This document shows positions 55,638-64,000 of a DNA stretch of 64,000 nt, one piece after another. Made by a program: the position numbers and the translations under genes. Location of the stretch: positions 372,001 through 436,000 of the forward strand of contig NZ_JACAAX010000001.1 of NCBI RefSeq assembly GCF_013377085.1. The letters are read 5' to 3'. The notes below the pieces were generated by a model. That model was not told where the DNA came from. It saw only the letters and a program-made list of their open reading frames with translations, and did no database searches. This stretch comes from Rhodoplanes sp. Lineage in GTDB: Bacteria > Pseudomonadota > Alphaproteobacteria > Rhizobiales > Xanthobacteraceae. How positions within the stretch are numbered: position 1 is the stretch's first letter; each line of letters opens with the position of its first letter.

Positions 55638-56339
55638 TCAGGCCAGCGGCTTGCCGATCGTCACCGTCAGGGTGCCGACGCCCTCGACGGCGCAGTCGAG
55701 CTTGTCGCCCGCCACCGTCGCGGCGACGCCGGCCGGCGTGCCCGTCATGATGATGTCGCCGGCCTCGAGCGCCACCATCTCGGACAGCTTCTCGATGATC
55801 TCCGGCACCTTCCAGATCATCTGGTCGAGGTCGCCATCCTGGCGCAGCGTGCCGTTGCAGGCGAGCGTGATGCGGCCCTTGCTCGGGTGGCCGATCTCAG
55901 CGGCGGGCTTCAGCGCGCCGCACGGGGCGGAGGCATCGAACGCCTTGCCGATCTCCCACGGCCGCTGGATTTTCCGCGACGCGATCTGCAGGTCGCGGCG
56001 GGTCAGGTCGATACCGACGCCGTAGCCCCAGACGAGGTCCAGCGCCTTGGCGGCCTTGATGTTGCGGCCGCCGGCCTCGAGCGCCACGACCATCTCGACC
56101 TCGTGATGCATGTCCTTGGTCAGCGGCGGGTAGGGGACCACGCCGCCGTCCGGCACGACCGCGTCGGCCGGCTTGGCGAAGAAGAACGGAGGCTCGCGCT
56201 CGTCGTTCCCCATCTCGCGGATGTGCTCGATATAGTTGCGGCCGACGCACCAGATGCGTCGCACCGGGAAGAGCTGGTCCGAGCCGGCGATCGCCAGCGT
56301 GGCCTGAGGGGGAGGATCGATCACATAGCGCGCGGTCAT
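55638..56339 (-). CDS. Fumarylacetoacetate hydrolase family protein (NagK-like)
   Basis: A 233-residue metal-dependent hydrolase. Motifs: PVRRIWCVGRNYIEHIREMG, PPFFFAKPADAVV, the metal glutamates in HHEVEMVVALEAGG, and the C-terminal GDIIMTGTPAGVAA. The length and pattern fit fumarylpyruvate hydrolase of the gentisate route, but acylpyruvases and oxaloacetate tautomerase/decarboxylases look alike. The ATG at 56339 gives the family length. No gentisate dioxygenase is nearby, so the reaction is open. Confidence 0.88.
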   Translation of the reverse strand: MTARYVIDPPPQATLAIAGSDQLFPVRRIWCVGRNYIEHIREMGNDEREPPFFFAKPADAVVPDGGVVPYPPLTKDMHHEVEMVVALEAGGRNIKAAKALDLVWGYGVGIDLTRRDLQIASRKIQRPWEIGKAFDASAPCGALKPAAEIGHPSKGRITLACNGTLRQDGDLDQMIWKVPEIIEKLSEMVALEAGDIIMTGTPAGVAATVAGDKLDCAVEGVGTLTVTIGKPLA

Positions 56340-56430
56340 GCGGGGATCTCGGTGCGAGGTGGCGGGGGCGCCCGGCCGTCGCGACGGCCGGACGAAAGAT
56401 TTTCGCCCCATATCACATGCACGGCGCGCG

Positions 56431-56835
56431 TCAACGTGCCGCGCCGGCGGCCGTCTCCTCCGCGGACGGCTGCTGCAGGCGCCAGGCGAGGAATTCCTGG
56501 AACAGCACGTCGCGCTCCGATGCCGTCAGCGGGCGCGCCGGGCGCTCGGCCGACGCCGGGGCAAGCGGCGTGGCGGGTGCCGGGGCGGTTTCGGCTGTCT
56601 CGCCGGTAGCCGGCCGGGGCTCGTCGGCCTCGCGGAGGTACCAGCATTTGCGGCTGGTGCCGCGGTCGAGCCGGTAGAACCAGCGGCGCCCGGCCGTCGG
56701 CGTGGTGTCGGGTGCCGCGAGGCAGTCGGGCGCGGCGGCGACAGGAGAGGCGGGGAGGCAGGGCAACCCGAGGAAGGACGTCGTTGCCAGCACGAGGGCG
56801 CGGACGAAGGGGGCGGGGCCGAACGGTCGTTGCAT
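56431..56835 (-). CDS. Small secreted protein with W-Y-R/RKCWYL motif
   Basis: A 134-residue exported protein with signal ALVLATTSFLGLPCLPASPV. The mature domain has GRRWFYRLDRGTSRKCWYLR, an aromatic, one-cysteine motif seen in unnamed secreted proteins of this order. The C-terminal half is a Pro/Ala/Thr linker and a short helix (ERDVLFQEFLAWRLQQ). The ATG at 56835 places the signal normally. Function unknown. Confidence 0.65.
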   Translation of the reverse strand: MQRPFGPAPFVRALVLATTSFLGLPCLPASPVAAAPDCLAAPDTTPTAGRRWFYRLDRGTSRKCWYLREADEPRPATGETAETAPAPATPLAPASAERPARPLTASERDVLFQEFLAWRLQQPSAEETAAGAAR

Positions 56836-56995
56836 GGGGAACTCCGGAACGCGCACCGCTGCCGCGACAGTCCCGCGGCGGCGATGCGGGCCGACAGTCC
56901 CACGGCGGGGGCGCGGATATGCGGCCCAAATGAGCAATCATCTCGGCGACCGGGGCCGATACTGCCTCATATGAGGCAGGGCAGGAGGTCGGTGA

Positions 56996-57463
56996 TCAGG
57001 CTTCGCTGTCGGTCTCGTTCGGGACGAGCCTGTCGAGCCGCCGCAGCAGCTTGCGCAGGCCGGGCTCCTGCACGGCCTTGGCGGCGTCGCGCAGCGTGAA
57101 CCAGCGCAGCTTGCGCTGTCCCTGTTCGCGCCAGCGCTTGCGCTGCGCCGTCACCTCGAGCGGGAACACCTCGACCTTGCAGCGGGTATCGAGCCCGTTC
57201 TTCATCCGCTTGTCGTAGCGGTAGGTGCCGATCGCCTCGATAGTGGTGCGGCCGATCAGGCCGGCTTCCTCCAGCGCCTCGCGCGCCGCCGAGGCATGCG
57301 GCTTGGCGCCGCGGATCGGCCAGCCCTTCGGGATCACCCAGCGCCGGGTTTCCCGCGATGTCAGCAGCATCACCTCGGTCTCGCCGTCCTCGTTACGCCG
57401 ATAGGGAACTGCCGCGTATTGCAGCAGGCGTTTCGAGGGGAGGCGGGCGCGTCCACCGGACAA
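56996..57463 (-). CDS. Nudix hydrolase
   Basis: A 155-residue Nudix-fold enzyme. The box begins PKGWPIRGAKPHASAAREA and continues LEEAGLIG. The first Glu of the consensus (G-x5-E-x7-REUxEExGU) is Ala, while the metal-binding REALEEAG part is complete. The adjacent YDKRMKNGLDTRCKVEVFPL and basic residues resemble diphosphoinositol-polyphosphate hydrolase-like members. These hydrolyse nucleoside or inositol diphosphates. It ends 10 bases or so upstream of nothing related; the next minus-strand gene (Pit) ends just beyond its start. Confidence 0.85.
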   Translation of the reverse strand: MSGGRARLPSKRLLQYAAVPYRRNEDGETEVMLLTSRETRRWVIPKGWPIRGAKPHASAAREALEEAGLIGRTTIEAIGTYRYDKRMKNGLDTRCKVEVFPLEVTAQRKRWREQGQRKLRWFTLRDAAKAVQEPGLRKLLRRLDRLVPNETDSEA

Positions 57464-57472
57464 TTCAGATCC

Positions 57473-58477
57473 TCATGTGAAAAGGCCGCAAAGCATATAG
57501 AAGGCGGCGCCGATCAGTCCAGCCGCCGGCATGGTGACGATCCATGCAATAACAATGCTACCCGCGATATTCCAGCGCACCGCCGAGACCCGCCGCGCCG
57601 CCCCGACTCCGACGATCGCTCCCGTAATCGTGTGGGTGGTCGAGACCGGGATGCCGAGACCGGTGGCCATGAACAGCGTGATGGCGCCGCCCGTCTCGGC
57701 GCAGAAGCCCTGCAGCGGCGTCAGCCGGGTGATCCGCGACCCCATGGTCCGCACGATCCGCCAGCCGCCGAACAGGGTGCCGAGCCCCATCGCGATCTGG
57801 CACGTGATCACGACCCAGAACGGGATGTGGAAACCGCCCTCCAGATGCCCCTGCGAGTACAGCAGCACGGCGATGATGCCCATGGTCTTCTGCGCGTCGT
57901 TGCCGCCATGCCCGAGCGAGTAGAGCGACGCCGAGACGAACTGGAGCGACCGGAAGGCATGGTCGACCGCGAACGGCGTCTGGCGGAGCAGCGCCCAGGA
58001 TACGATCAGCACCAGCAGCAGCGCCAGCGAGAAGCCGACCAGCGGCGAGAGGAAGATCGCGGCGGTCGTCTTGCCGAGCCCGGCCCACACGATGGAGCCG
58101 ACGCCGGCCTTGGTGACGCCGGCGCCGACCAGCCCGCCGATCAGGGCGTGCGAGCTCGACGACGGGATGCCGAACACCCAGGTGATCACGTTCCAGGCGA
58201 TCGCCCCCATCAGGGCGCCGAACACCACCCGGGCGTCCACCACGGTGGCGTCGATGATCCCGGTGCCGATCGTCTGGGCGACATGCAGGCCGAAGAACAG
58301 GAAGGCGATGAAGTTGAAGAACGCCGCCCAGAGGACCGCATATTGCGGCCTCAGCACCCGGGTCGACACGATGGTGGCGATCGAGTTGGCGGCGTCGTGC
58401 AGGCCGTTGAGGAAATCGAACAGCAGCGCCACCGCGATCAGGCCGATCAGCAGCGGCAGCGCGAGGGTCGCATCCAT
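57473..58477 (-). CDS. pit: Low-affinity phosphate transporter Pit
   Basis: A 334-residue inner-membrane phosphate:proton symporter of the PiT family. Both inverted repeats are visible: DFLNGLHDAANSIATIVSTR near the N-terminus and GHGGNDAQKTMGIIAVLLYS in the middle, each with the conserved GANDxxN-like motif. PVSTTHTITGAIVGVGAARR is the second half signature. It begins nine bases after the DUF47 gene. Confidence 0.95.
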   Translation of the reverse strand: MDATLALPLLIGLIAVALLFDFLNGLHDAANSIATIVSTRVLRPQYAVLWAAFFNFIAFLFFGLHVAQTIGTGIIDATVVDARVVFGALMGAIAWNVITWVFGIPSSSSHALIGGLVGAGVTKAGVGSIVWAGLGKTTAAIFLSPLVGFSLALLLVLIVSWALLRQTPFAVDHAFRSLQFVSASLYSLGHGGNDAQKTMGIIAVLLYSQGHLEGGFHIPFWVVITCQIAMGLGTLFGGWRIVRTMGSRITRLTPLQGFCAETGGAITLFMATGLGIPVSTTHTITGAIVGVGAARRVSAVRWNIAGSIVIAWIVTMPAAGLIGAAFYMLCGLFT

Positions 58478-58486
58478 GCCGGCGCC

Positions 58487-59131
58487 TCACACCTGCTCGA
58501 CGACGATGTCGCTGATCTTGTTGGCGACGTCCTCGAAGCGGTCGACCACCTTCTCGAGGTGGCTGTAGATCTCGGCGCCGACGATGAACTCCATCGTGTC
58601 GCCGCTGCGATGAGACAGGAAGAGCTGCTTGCGGCCGAGGTCGTGCAACTGGTCGGCGCGCTCCTCGATGCGGGTGATCTCCTCCGTGAGGGCGCTGATC
58701 CGGGTGACGTTCTTGCCGATCGAGCGGAGCAGGGGCACCACCTTTCGGACCGCCTCGGCGGACTGCAGGATGGTGTCGCCCATCTCGGCCATGCTGGGCT
58801 CGAAGCGGTTCACCTCGAACAGGGTGATCACCTTGGCGGTCTTGTGCATCTGGTCGATCGAGTCGTCCATCGAGGAGATCAGGCCCTGGATGTCGCCGCG
58901 ATCGAACGGCGTGATGAAGCTTCGCCGCACCGCCAGCAGCACCGAGCGGGTGATCTCGTCGGCCTCGGCCTCGCGTTCGAAGATCAGCTTGCAGTAATGC
59001 GGCACCTGGTCGCCGCCGTGCAGCAGTCCACGCATCGCCTCGGCGCCCGCCACGACGATTTCGGCGTGCCGGACGAACAGATCGAAGAAGCGCTCTTCCT
59101 TCGGCATGAGCGCCTGGAACCAGCCGAGCAT
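58487..59131 (-). CDS. DUF47 (PhoU-like) phosphate transport regulator
   Basis: A 214-residue all-helical protein of the DUF47 family, related to PhoU. The start MLGWFQALMPKEERFFDLFV is typical, and DDSIDQMHKTAKVITLFEVN holds metal-site residues. DUF47 proteins pair with Pit transporters and probably control them. Two-gene operon with pit. Confidence 0.93.
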   Translation of the reverse strand: MLGWFQALMPKEERFFDLFVRHAEIVVAGAEAMRGLLHGGDQVPHYCKLIFEREAEADEITRSVLLAVRRSFITPFDRGDIQGLISSMDDSIDQMHKTAKVITLFEVNRFEPSMAEMGDTILQSAEAVRKVVPLLRSIGKNVTRISALTEEITRIEERADQLHDLGRKQLFLSHRSGDTMEFIVGAEIYSHLEKVVDRFEDVANKISDIVVEQV

Positions 59132-59448
59132 TCCGATCCTCGCAGCGGTTGTCCGGCCTGGCCTCGAGGCCGGACTCGTCCGGACCCGATTCGGGGGTGC
59201 CGGACCATATCGTGCTCCGTCCAGGGCGGACGGCGGGCGGACAGACGATTCGCCGGACGGACCGGCGCGACCCGGACCGTATGGACCCGATCGCCCGGCG
59301 AGTCAGCATCCGGAGGCGGCTTCGCACACAGGGTAGCGCTTCGCCGCCGCCGGGAATCGACACGTCGCCTGACCTTGGCATTAAGCTTATAGGTCATAAG
59401 AATTAGTAATTGGTCGGGTCTCCGGCTTGCTCTCACGCCAGGCTCGGC
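59132..59448. other. Promoter-containing spacer of the DUF47-pit operon
   Basis: About 317 bases; the only AT-rich patch is 59380-59412, containing TAAGCTTATAGGTCATAAG. It could hold the promoter of the minus-strand operon, with a long leader. No Pho box was recognised and no gene is supported. Confidence 0.35.
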
Positions 59449-59949
59449 TCACAGGTCGAGCTTGTCGCGGATGGCCTCGATGCCGGTCTTGGCGCAGGTG
59501 TCGTCAGCCTCCCCGCTCGGCGCCCCCGAGACCCCGATGGCGCCGACCACGGCGCCGCCGGCTTCGACCAGGACCCCGCCGCCGAGAACGACGGTGCCGG
59601 GCAGGCCGCGGACGCCCGCCTGCGACGAGCCGGGCTGGGTCGCCGTCACCAGCTCGCTGGTGCTGGTGCGGAACGTCACGGCCGTCCACGCCTTGCCGGT
59701 GGCCGTCTGCGGCGTGTGCGGCCCGGCAAACCGGTCGCGCAGCATCACCTGGGACACGCCGGAGCGATCGACGACGGCGACCGCGACCTGATAGCCGCGC
59801 TGCCGGCACTCGGCCAGCGCCGCGCGGGCGAGATCGAGGGCCGTCTCCGGGCTCATCGCCCGATAGGTGACGAGCGCGTCCTGGGCGGACGCCGTGCCGG
59901 CGGCGAGAGCCGCGGCGATCAGGGCCATCGAAAGTGGTCTTGTGATCAT
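59449..59949 (-). CDS. GlcG/HbpS-family exported protein
   Basis: A 166-residue protein with signal LSMALIAAALAAGTASAQ. The domain has ETALDLARAALAECRQRGYQ and VAVAVVDRSGVSQVMLRDRF, then GTVVLGGGVLVEAGGAVVGA, which is the full HbpS/GlcG pattern. Relatives bind haem or corrin in the periplasm, or are found with glycolate and propanediol genes. No such genes are adjacent. Confidence 0.88.
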   Translation of the reverse strand: MITRPLSMALIAAALAAGTASAQDALVTYRAMSPETALDLARAALAECRQRGYQVAVAVVDRSGVSQVMLRDRFAGPHTPQTATGKAWTAVTFRTSTSELVTATQPGSSQAGVRGLPGTVVLGGGVLVEAGGAVVGAIGVSGAPSGEADDTCAKTGIEAIRDKLDL

Positions 59950-60230
59950 GGCTCACCGACAGGTTGGAGGACGTTTCCGCACCCATCGTAGGCGTCTCGA
60001 TCGGCCGACGCCAACCGGGAGACCGGCCCCGGCGGCACGATCATGCCTGGGATCCAGGGCGCGTCGTCCTGGTTTCGTCGTCATGACTCTCGGGCGTCGT
60101 CCGTGACGGTGGCCTGTTTTGCTCAGACGCCGCGTGCGTATTCGCCTATTCGACGCGGCCTCGGCCTCGGCTTCGCCTCGGTTTCTCGTCTTTCGATCCG
60201 GAAAGACTGTTCGACGTCAGGACATCGCAA

Positions 60231-61940
60231 ATGGGTATGGTGCGCCAGATATTCACCGGCGAGCCATTGATCGCGCTCTTCGTGACGATCTCGCTCGGGT
60301 ATCTCGTCGGAAAAATCAAGATCGGCGGTTTCGTCCTCGGCGGCATCGCGGGCACGCTGCTGGTCGGCGTCGTCATCGGCCAACTCGGCATCGATCTCGA
60401 CGTCGGCATCAAGACGATCTTCTTCGCGATGTTCATATACGCGGTCGGGTTCCAGGGCGGACCGCAATTCTTCCACGCGCTGAACCGGCGTTCGCTGAAC
60501 CAGTTGGCCTCCGCATTCGTCATGTGTTTCACGGGCTTGCTGTGCGTCCTGCTGGCGGCCTGGATGTTCGACCTGGACCGGGGTATGGCGGCCGGGCTCG
60601 CCGCCGGCGGGCTCACCCAGTCGGCGATCATCGGCACGGCCGGAGATGCGATCGGGAAGCTGGGGCTGTCTGCTGAATCGATCAAGACGATGCAGACCAA
60701 CGTCGCCGTCGGTTATGCCGTCTGTTACATCTTCGGCTCGCTCGGCCCGATCATCATGGTCAGTTGGTTTCTGCCCATGGTGATGAGATGGAACATTCGG
60801 GCCGAAGCCGTGAAGCTGGCAGCGCAGTTGTCCGGCGGGCACGCCGAACTCGATCCCGGCCAGTTCGATGCGATGCGCACGACCGATACGCGCGTCTACG
60901 CGGTCGCGCCGAACAGCCGGGCGGCCGGCCTGACGGCTCTGGCGATCGACAAGGCATTGTCGGACGCGTCGGTCGAGGCCATTTTCCGCGACGGCAAGCC
61001 GCTCGCCGTCACCGACGGGGCGATCGTTCAGGCGGACGACCGCATTGCCGTCACGGGAACGGTTTCCGTCATGGAGAGCGCCGTCGACTTCTTCGGTCGG
61101 GAAACGACCGCTCCGTCGGGAATGTCGCTGGTCCAGGAAAGCCGCGAAATCATTCTGACCAATCGCGCTCTCAGCGGCCGCGACGTCGGCGATATCCACG
61201 ATCACGTCAATGTCGAAACGCGGCACGGCGTGTTCTTGACCGCGGCCAAGCGCATGGGGCGGGATCTGCCGCTTCTGCGCAAGCTCGTGCTGAAGAGTGG
61301 CGACGAGCTGCACTTCATCGGCAGCCCTGTCGACCTCGATCGCGTGCAATCGAAGATCGGCTACAAGATCACGGCTGCTGCCGTCACCGATTTCATTTTC
61401 TTCGGCATCGGCATGCTCGTCGGCATGCTGATCGGCATGATCCAGTTCAAGCTGTGGGGTATTCCGATCGCGATCGGCAGCGGCGGCGGTTGTCTGTTGT
61501 CGGGCTTGATGTTCGGCTGGTTGCGCAGCGTTCACCCGAGATTCGCGGCGCTGCCGCTCGGCGCCTCGAACTTTCTCCGCGACTTCGGACTGGCCGTGTT
61601 CGTCGGCATCGTCGGAATCGCAGCCGGCCCTCAGGCGCTGGTCGCCATCCAAAAATACGGCTCGACCCTGTTCTTCCTCGGGGTCGGGGTGACGCTGATT
61701 CCCCAGGTCGTCACCTTCTTCTTCTCCTACTTCGTGCTGCGCATCCGGAACCCCATCGAGGCCTTGGCCTGTGTCGCGGGTGGCCGCAGCGCCAACCCGG
61801 CCTTTGCCGCTCTGCTGACGAAGGCGGGCAATGCCACGCCGGTGGTGTCGTTCACCGTCACCTATGCGGTCGCCAATGTCTTCCTGACCCTTTGGGGCCC
61901 CGTGATCGTCGGCATCGTCGCCAAAAACGCAGCCCCATAA
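60231..61940 (+). CDS. aspT: Aspartate:alanine exchanger (AspT family)
   Basis: A 569-residue inner-membrane antiporter. Residues 1-190 hold the first membrane bundle (FVTISLGYLVGKIKIGGFVL, GGLTQSAIIGTAGDAIGKLG). Residues about 205-370 form two TrkA-C-like cytoplasmic modules (VYAVAPNSRAAGLTALAIDK; NRALSGRDVGDIHDHVNVET). Residues 380-569 hold the second bundle (VAGGRSANPAFAALLTKAGN). Family members exchange L-aspartate in for L-alanine out, which exports net charge. The aspartate 4-decarboxylase gene starts 20 bases downstream. Gene DNA is notably less GC-rich than its neighbours. Confidence 0.9.
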   Translation: MGMVRQIFTGEPLIALFVTISLGYLVGKIKIGGFVLGGIAGTLLVGVVIGQLGIDLDVGIKTIFFAMFIYAVGFQGGPQFFHALNRRSLNQLASAFVMCFTGLLCVLLAAWMFDLDRGMAAGLAAGGLTQSAIIGTAGDAIGKLGLSAESIKTMQTNVAVGYAVCYIFGSLGPIIMVSWFLPMVMRWNIRAEAVKLAAQLSGGHAELDPGQFDAMRTTDTRVYAVAPNSRAAGLTALAIDKALSDASVEAIFRDGKPLAVTDGAIVQADDRIAVTGTVSVMESAVDFFGRETTAPSGMSLVQESREIILTNRALSGRDVGDIHDHVNVETRHGVFLTAAKRMGRDLPLLRKLVLKSGDELHFIGSPVDLDRVQSKIGYKITAAAVTDFIFFGIGMLVGMLIGMIQFKLWGIPIAIGSGGGCLLSGLMFGWLRSVHPRFAALPLGASNFLRDFGLAVFVGIVGIAAGPQALVAIQKYGSTLFFLGVGVTLIPQVVTFFFSYFVLRIRNPIEALACVAGGRSANPAFAALLTKAGNATPVVSFTVTYAVANVFLTLWGPVIVGIVAKNAAP

Positions 61941-61960
61941 TTCAATATCGAGGTGTGGCC

Positions 61961-63562
61961 ATGACGGAACGCGATTTCAGCCAATATGCGAAGCTGAGCC
62001 CCTTCGAGCTCAAGGACCAACTGATGGCGATCGCCTCGTCGAACGCCCAGAGGCTGATGTTGAACGCGGGGCGAGGCAATCCGAACTTCATGGCGACGTT
62101 GCCACGGTGGGCCTTTCTGAGTCTCGGCGATTTCGCGTTGCGTGAGGCCGAGCGGTCATACTCCTACCTGGACAGCGGCTTCGGCGGGCTTCCGGAGCAC
62201 GACGGCATTGTTCAGCGGTTCGATGCCTACGCCAACCACCACCGGGAGGCCGACGGCGTCCGCTTTTTGCGATCGGCGATTTCCTACGTCAAAGATCAAC
62301 TCGGTCTCGATCGGGACGCGTTTCTGTTCGAGATGGTGAGCGCATTTCTGGGTTGTAATTATCCGACTCCGCCGAGAATGCTTTTGCACACGGAGGAGAT
62401 CGTCAAGGCTTACCTTGCGCAGGAGATGTATGGATCGCTGCCGCGCAACGGCGACTTCTCGGTGTTCGCCACCGAGGGCGGCACGGCGGCGATGACCTAT
62501 ATCTTTCAGACCCTGCGGGCGAACGGCCTGATCGAGCCCGGTCAGAAGATCGCCATCGGAACGCCGATCTTCTCGCCGTATCTGGAAATCCCGGTCTTGC
62601 GCGAATACCAGTTGAACGTCGTCGATATCCGAATGGATCAACACGCCGACTGGCAGTTTCCGGAGTCCGAGCTGAACAAGCTGCTCGATCCGGCGATCAA
62701 GATATTCTGCCTCGTCAACCCGAGCAATCCGCCGTCGACGAAGATGTCGGATGCGGTTCTGGACCAGTTGACGGCGCTGGTGACGAGCCGGCGGCCGGAC
62801 CTGTTCATCGTCACCGACGACGTCTACGGCACCTTCGCCGACAGCTTCGTCTCGCTCTTCGCCAAATGCCCGCGCAACACGTTGTGCGTCTACTCGTTCT
62901 CGAAATTCTACGGTGCGACCGGCTGGCGTCTCGGCGCCATCGCGTTGCACGACGACAATGCGTTCGACGCGGCGCTGGCCGCGCTTCCGGAGCAGCAGAA
63001 GAAGCTCCTGGATGCGCGCTACGCGTCGTTGACGACGACGCCGCGAGAGCTGCGCTTCATCGATCGCCTGGTCGCCGACAGTCGGGCCGTGGCCCTGAAC
63101 CACACGGCCGGCCTGTCGGTGCCGCAGCAGTTGCAGATGGCCCTGTTCGCGCTGAACGGCTTGATGGACCGCGAGCACCGTTACAAGGATGCCGCGAAGG
63201 AGCTGATCCGGCGGAGATATCAGACGCTCTACAGGAACATGGGCATCGCGGTCGTGCGTGAGCCGAACGACGTCGACTACTATTCCCTGATCGACCTGCA
63301 GGAGATCGCCGGAGCGCTCTACGGACCTGAATTCATGGCTTGGTTCGTCAAGAGCGACCTGGGAATCAGCATTCTGTTCCGCCTGGCGAAGGAAACCGGC
63401 GTCGTGCTGCTGCCCGGCAACGGGTTCGAGGTCGTCGACACGTCGGCGCGGGTGTCGCTCGCGAACCTCACGGACAACGAATACGCCGCGATCGGGAGGT
63501 TCACGCGGCAGGTGCTCGACGAATGCCATCGGGATTTCGAGAGCACCACCAAGGCGCACTGA
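61961..63562 (+). CDS. asd: Aspartate 4-decarboxylase (PLP-dependent)
   Basis: A 533-residue PLP enzyme that converts L-aspartate to L-alanine and CO2, with side transaminase activity. The fold-type I aminotransferase signature is YSFSKFYGATGWRLG with the PLP lysine at K315. Other motifs: LNAGRGNPNFMATLPRWAFL near the N-terminus, LVNPSNPPSTKMSDAVLDQL and IVTDDVYGTFADSF (PLP Asp/Tyr). The C-terminus carries the substrate-binding Arg in DTSARVSLANLTDNEYAAIG. The ATG at 61961 follows GAGG. It forms a two-gene unit with aspT; together they consume a cytoplasmic proton and export charge. Confidence 0.93.
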   Translation: MTERDFSQYAKLSPFELKDQLMAIASSNAQRLMLNAGRGNPNFMATLPRWAFLSLGDFALREAERSYSYLDSGFGGLPEHDGIVQRFDAYANHHREADGVRFLRSAISYVKDQLGLDRDAFLFEMVSAFLGCNYPTPPRMLLHTEEIVKAYLAQEMYGSLPRNGDFSVFATEGGTAAMTYIFQTLRANGLIEPGQKIAIGTPIFSPYLEIPVLREYQLNVVDIRMDQHADWQFPESELNKLLDPAIKIFCLVNPSNPPSTKMSDAVLDQLTALVTSRRPDLFIVTDDVYGTFADSFVSLFAKCPRNTLCVYSFSKFYGATGWRLGAIALHDDNAFDAALAALPEQQKKLLDARYASLTTTPRELRFIDRLVADSRAVALNHTAGLSVPQQLQMALFALNGLMDREHRYKDAAKELIRRRYQTLYRNMGIAVVREPNDVDYYSLIDLQEIAGALYGPEFMAWFVKSDLGISILFRLAKETGVVLLPGNGFEVVDTSARVSLANLTDNEYAAIGRFTRQVLDECHRDFESTTKAH

Positions 63563-63706
63563 AGCTCGGCCCGAGGCGCAAACCGTCGGCCGTGTACAAA
63601 GGCGAGCACGATCCGCGCGTGCGCTTCGACGCCTTCATTGCCCTGCACGATATCGCGACGGCGTGACGGCGGGGTTCGGCGTCCACAGGCTGCTCGCAGA
63701 CGCCGG

Positions 63707-64000
63707 CTAGGCGGCTCCGATGGCAGACAGCTTGCGCTGCCAGGCGAGCGCGTGCTCGACGATCACGCCGAGGTCGTCGTAGCGCGGCTGCCAGCCCAGT
63801 CGCTCGCGGATGCGGTCGGACGCCGCGACGATCTCGGCCGGATCGCCGGGCCGGCGCGGCGCCAGGTCGACGCGGAAATCGACCCCGGCGACCCGCTTCA
63901 CCGTGTCGATCACCTCGAGCACCGAGAAGCCGCGGCCGTAGCCGCAGTTGAAGGTCGCCGGCGCGCCGCCGCCGCGCAGATGGCGCAGCGCGTCGGCATG
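63707..64000 (-). CDS. galE: UDP-glucose 4-epimerase C-terminus, truncated
   Basis: The final 97 codons of a GalE-type epimerase; the N-terminal Rossmann part lies beyond the right edge. Visible are the family sequences ATFNCGYGRGFSVLEVIDTV, GVDFRVDLAPRRPGDPAEIV and IRERLGWQPRYDDLGVIVEH. The enzyme interconverts UDP-glucose and UDP-galactose for surface polysaccharide synthesis. Confidence 0.93.
   Translation of the reverse strand, partial: HADALRHLRGGGAPATFNCGYGRGFSVLEVIDTVKRVAGVDFRVDLAPRRPGDPAEIVAASDRIRERLGWQPRYDDLGVIVEHALAWQRKLSAIGAA

Overview
The window is 64 kb of very GC-rich DNA packed with genes in both orientations. It reads as chromosome of an alphaproteobacterium of the order Hyphomicrobiales (Rhizobiales). 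The support is the cell-cycle kinase CckA next to flagellar export genes, perfect TTAA-N7-TTAA CtrA boxes, many periplasmic Bug-type and Liv-type binding proteins, FCD-type GntR regulators, a ribosome-hibernation protein fused to a cold-shock domain, and several families of palindromic intergenic repeats. No rRNA operon, phage, transposase, integrase or CRISPR array was found. The genus cannot be fixed from this window.

Layout. 0-6.2 kb: the 3' end of an acyl-CoA synthetase, a Bug-type binding protein, an SsuABC/NitT-like importer and a glyoxalase-fold protein. 6.2-18.9 kb: a flagellar and cell-cycle block with a 1346-residue AMIN-like/TPR envelope protein, fliP-fliO on the minus strand, then flgB-flgC-fliE-fliQ-fliR-flhB and cckA on the plus strand. 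CtrA boxes precede both the giant gene and flgB. 19-28.3 kb: a catabolic uptake island with a GntR regulator, a SnoaL-like protein, a Liv-type binding protein, LivH, a LivM-LivG-LivF triple fusion, an amidohydrolase and an alpha/beta hydrolase. 28.4-33.6 kb: tRNA-Trp, an inserted TPR/glycosyltransferase gene, then secE-nusG-rplK-rplA.

33.7-48.3 kb: a mixed region with an orphan molybdo-hydroxylase FAD subunit, a cupin, MgtC, a 1171-residue GltD/NfnA-like flavin-iron-sulfur fusion, a GntR regulator, a 3-hydroxyacyl-CoA dehydrogenase, an ArsR regulator with the cysteine spacing of persulfide sensors, an HPF-CSD protein, small unknowns and a Crp/Fnr regulator. 48.4-53.3 kb: a complete five-gene Liv-type importer. 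53.3-57.5 kb: two divergent Bug proteins, a fumarylacetoacetate-hydrolase-family enzyme, a secreted unknown and a Nudix hydrolase. 57.4-60 kb: the phosphate transporter Pit with its DUF47 partner, and a GlcG/HbpS protein. 60.2-63.6 kb: an aspartate:alanine exchanger next to aspartate 4-decarboxylase, a likely proton-motive cycle. The window ends inside a galE-like gene.

No single wholly new defence or mobile system is visible. The strongest leads are the CtrA-boxed giant TPR protein beside cckA, the fused Nfn-like oxidoreductase, the LivMGF fusion with one apparently degenerate ATP site, the putative persulfide-sensing ArsR protein, and the aspartate/alanine cycle.
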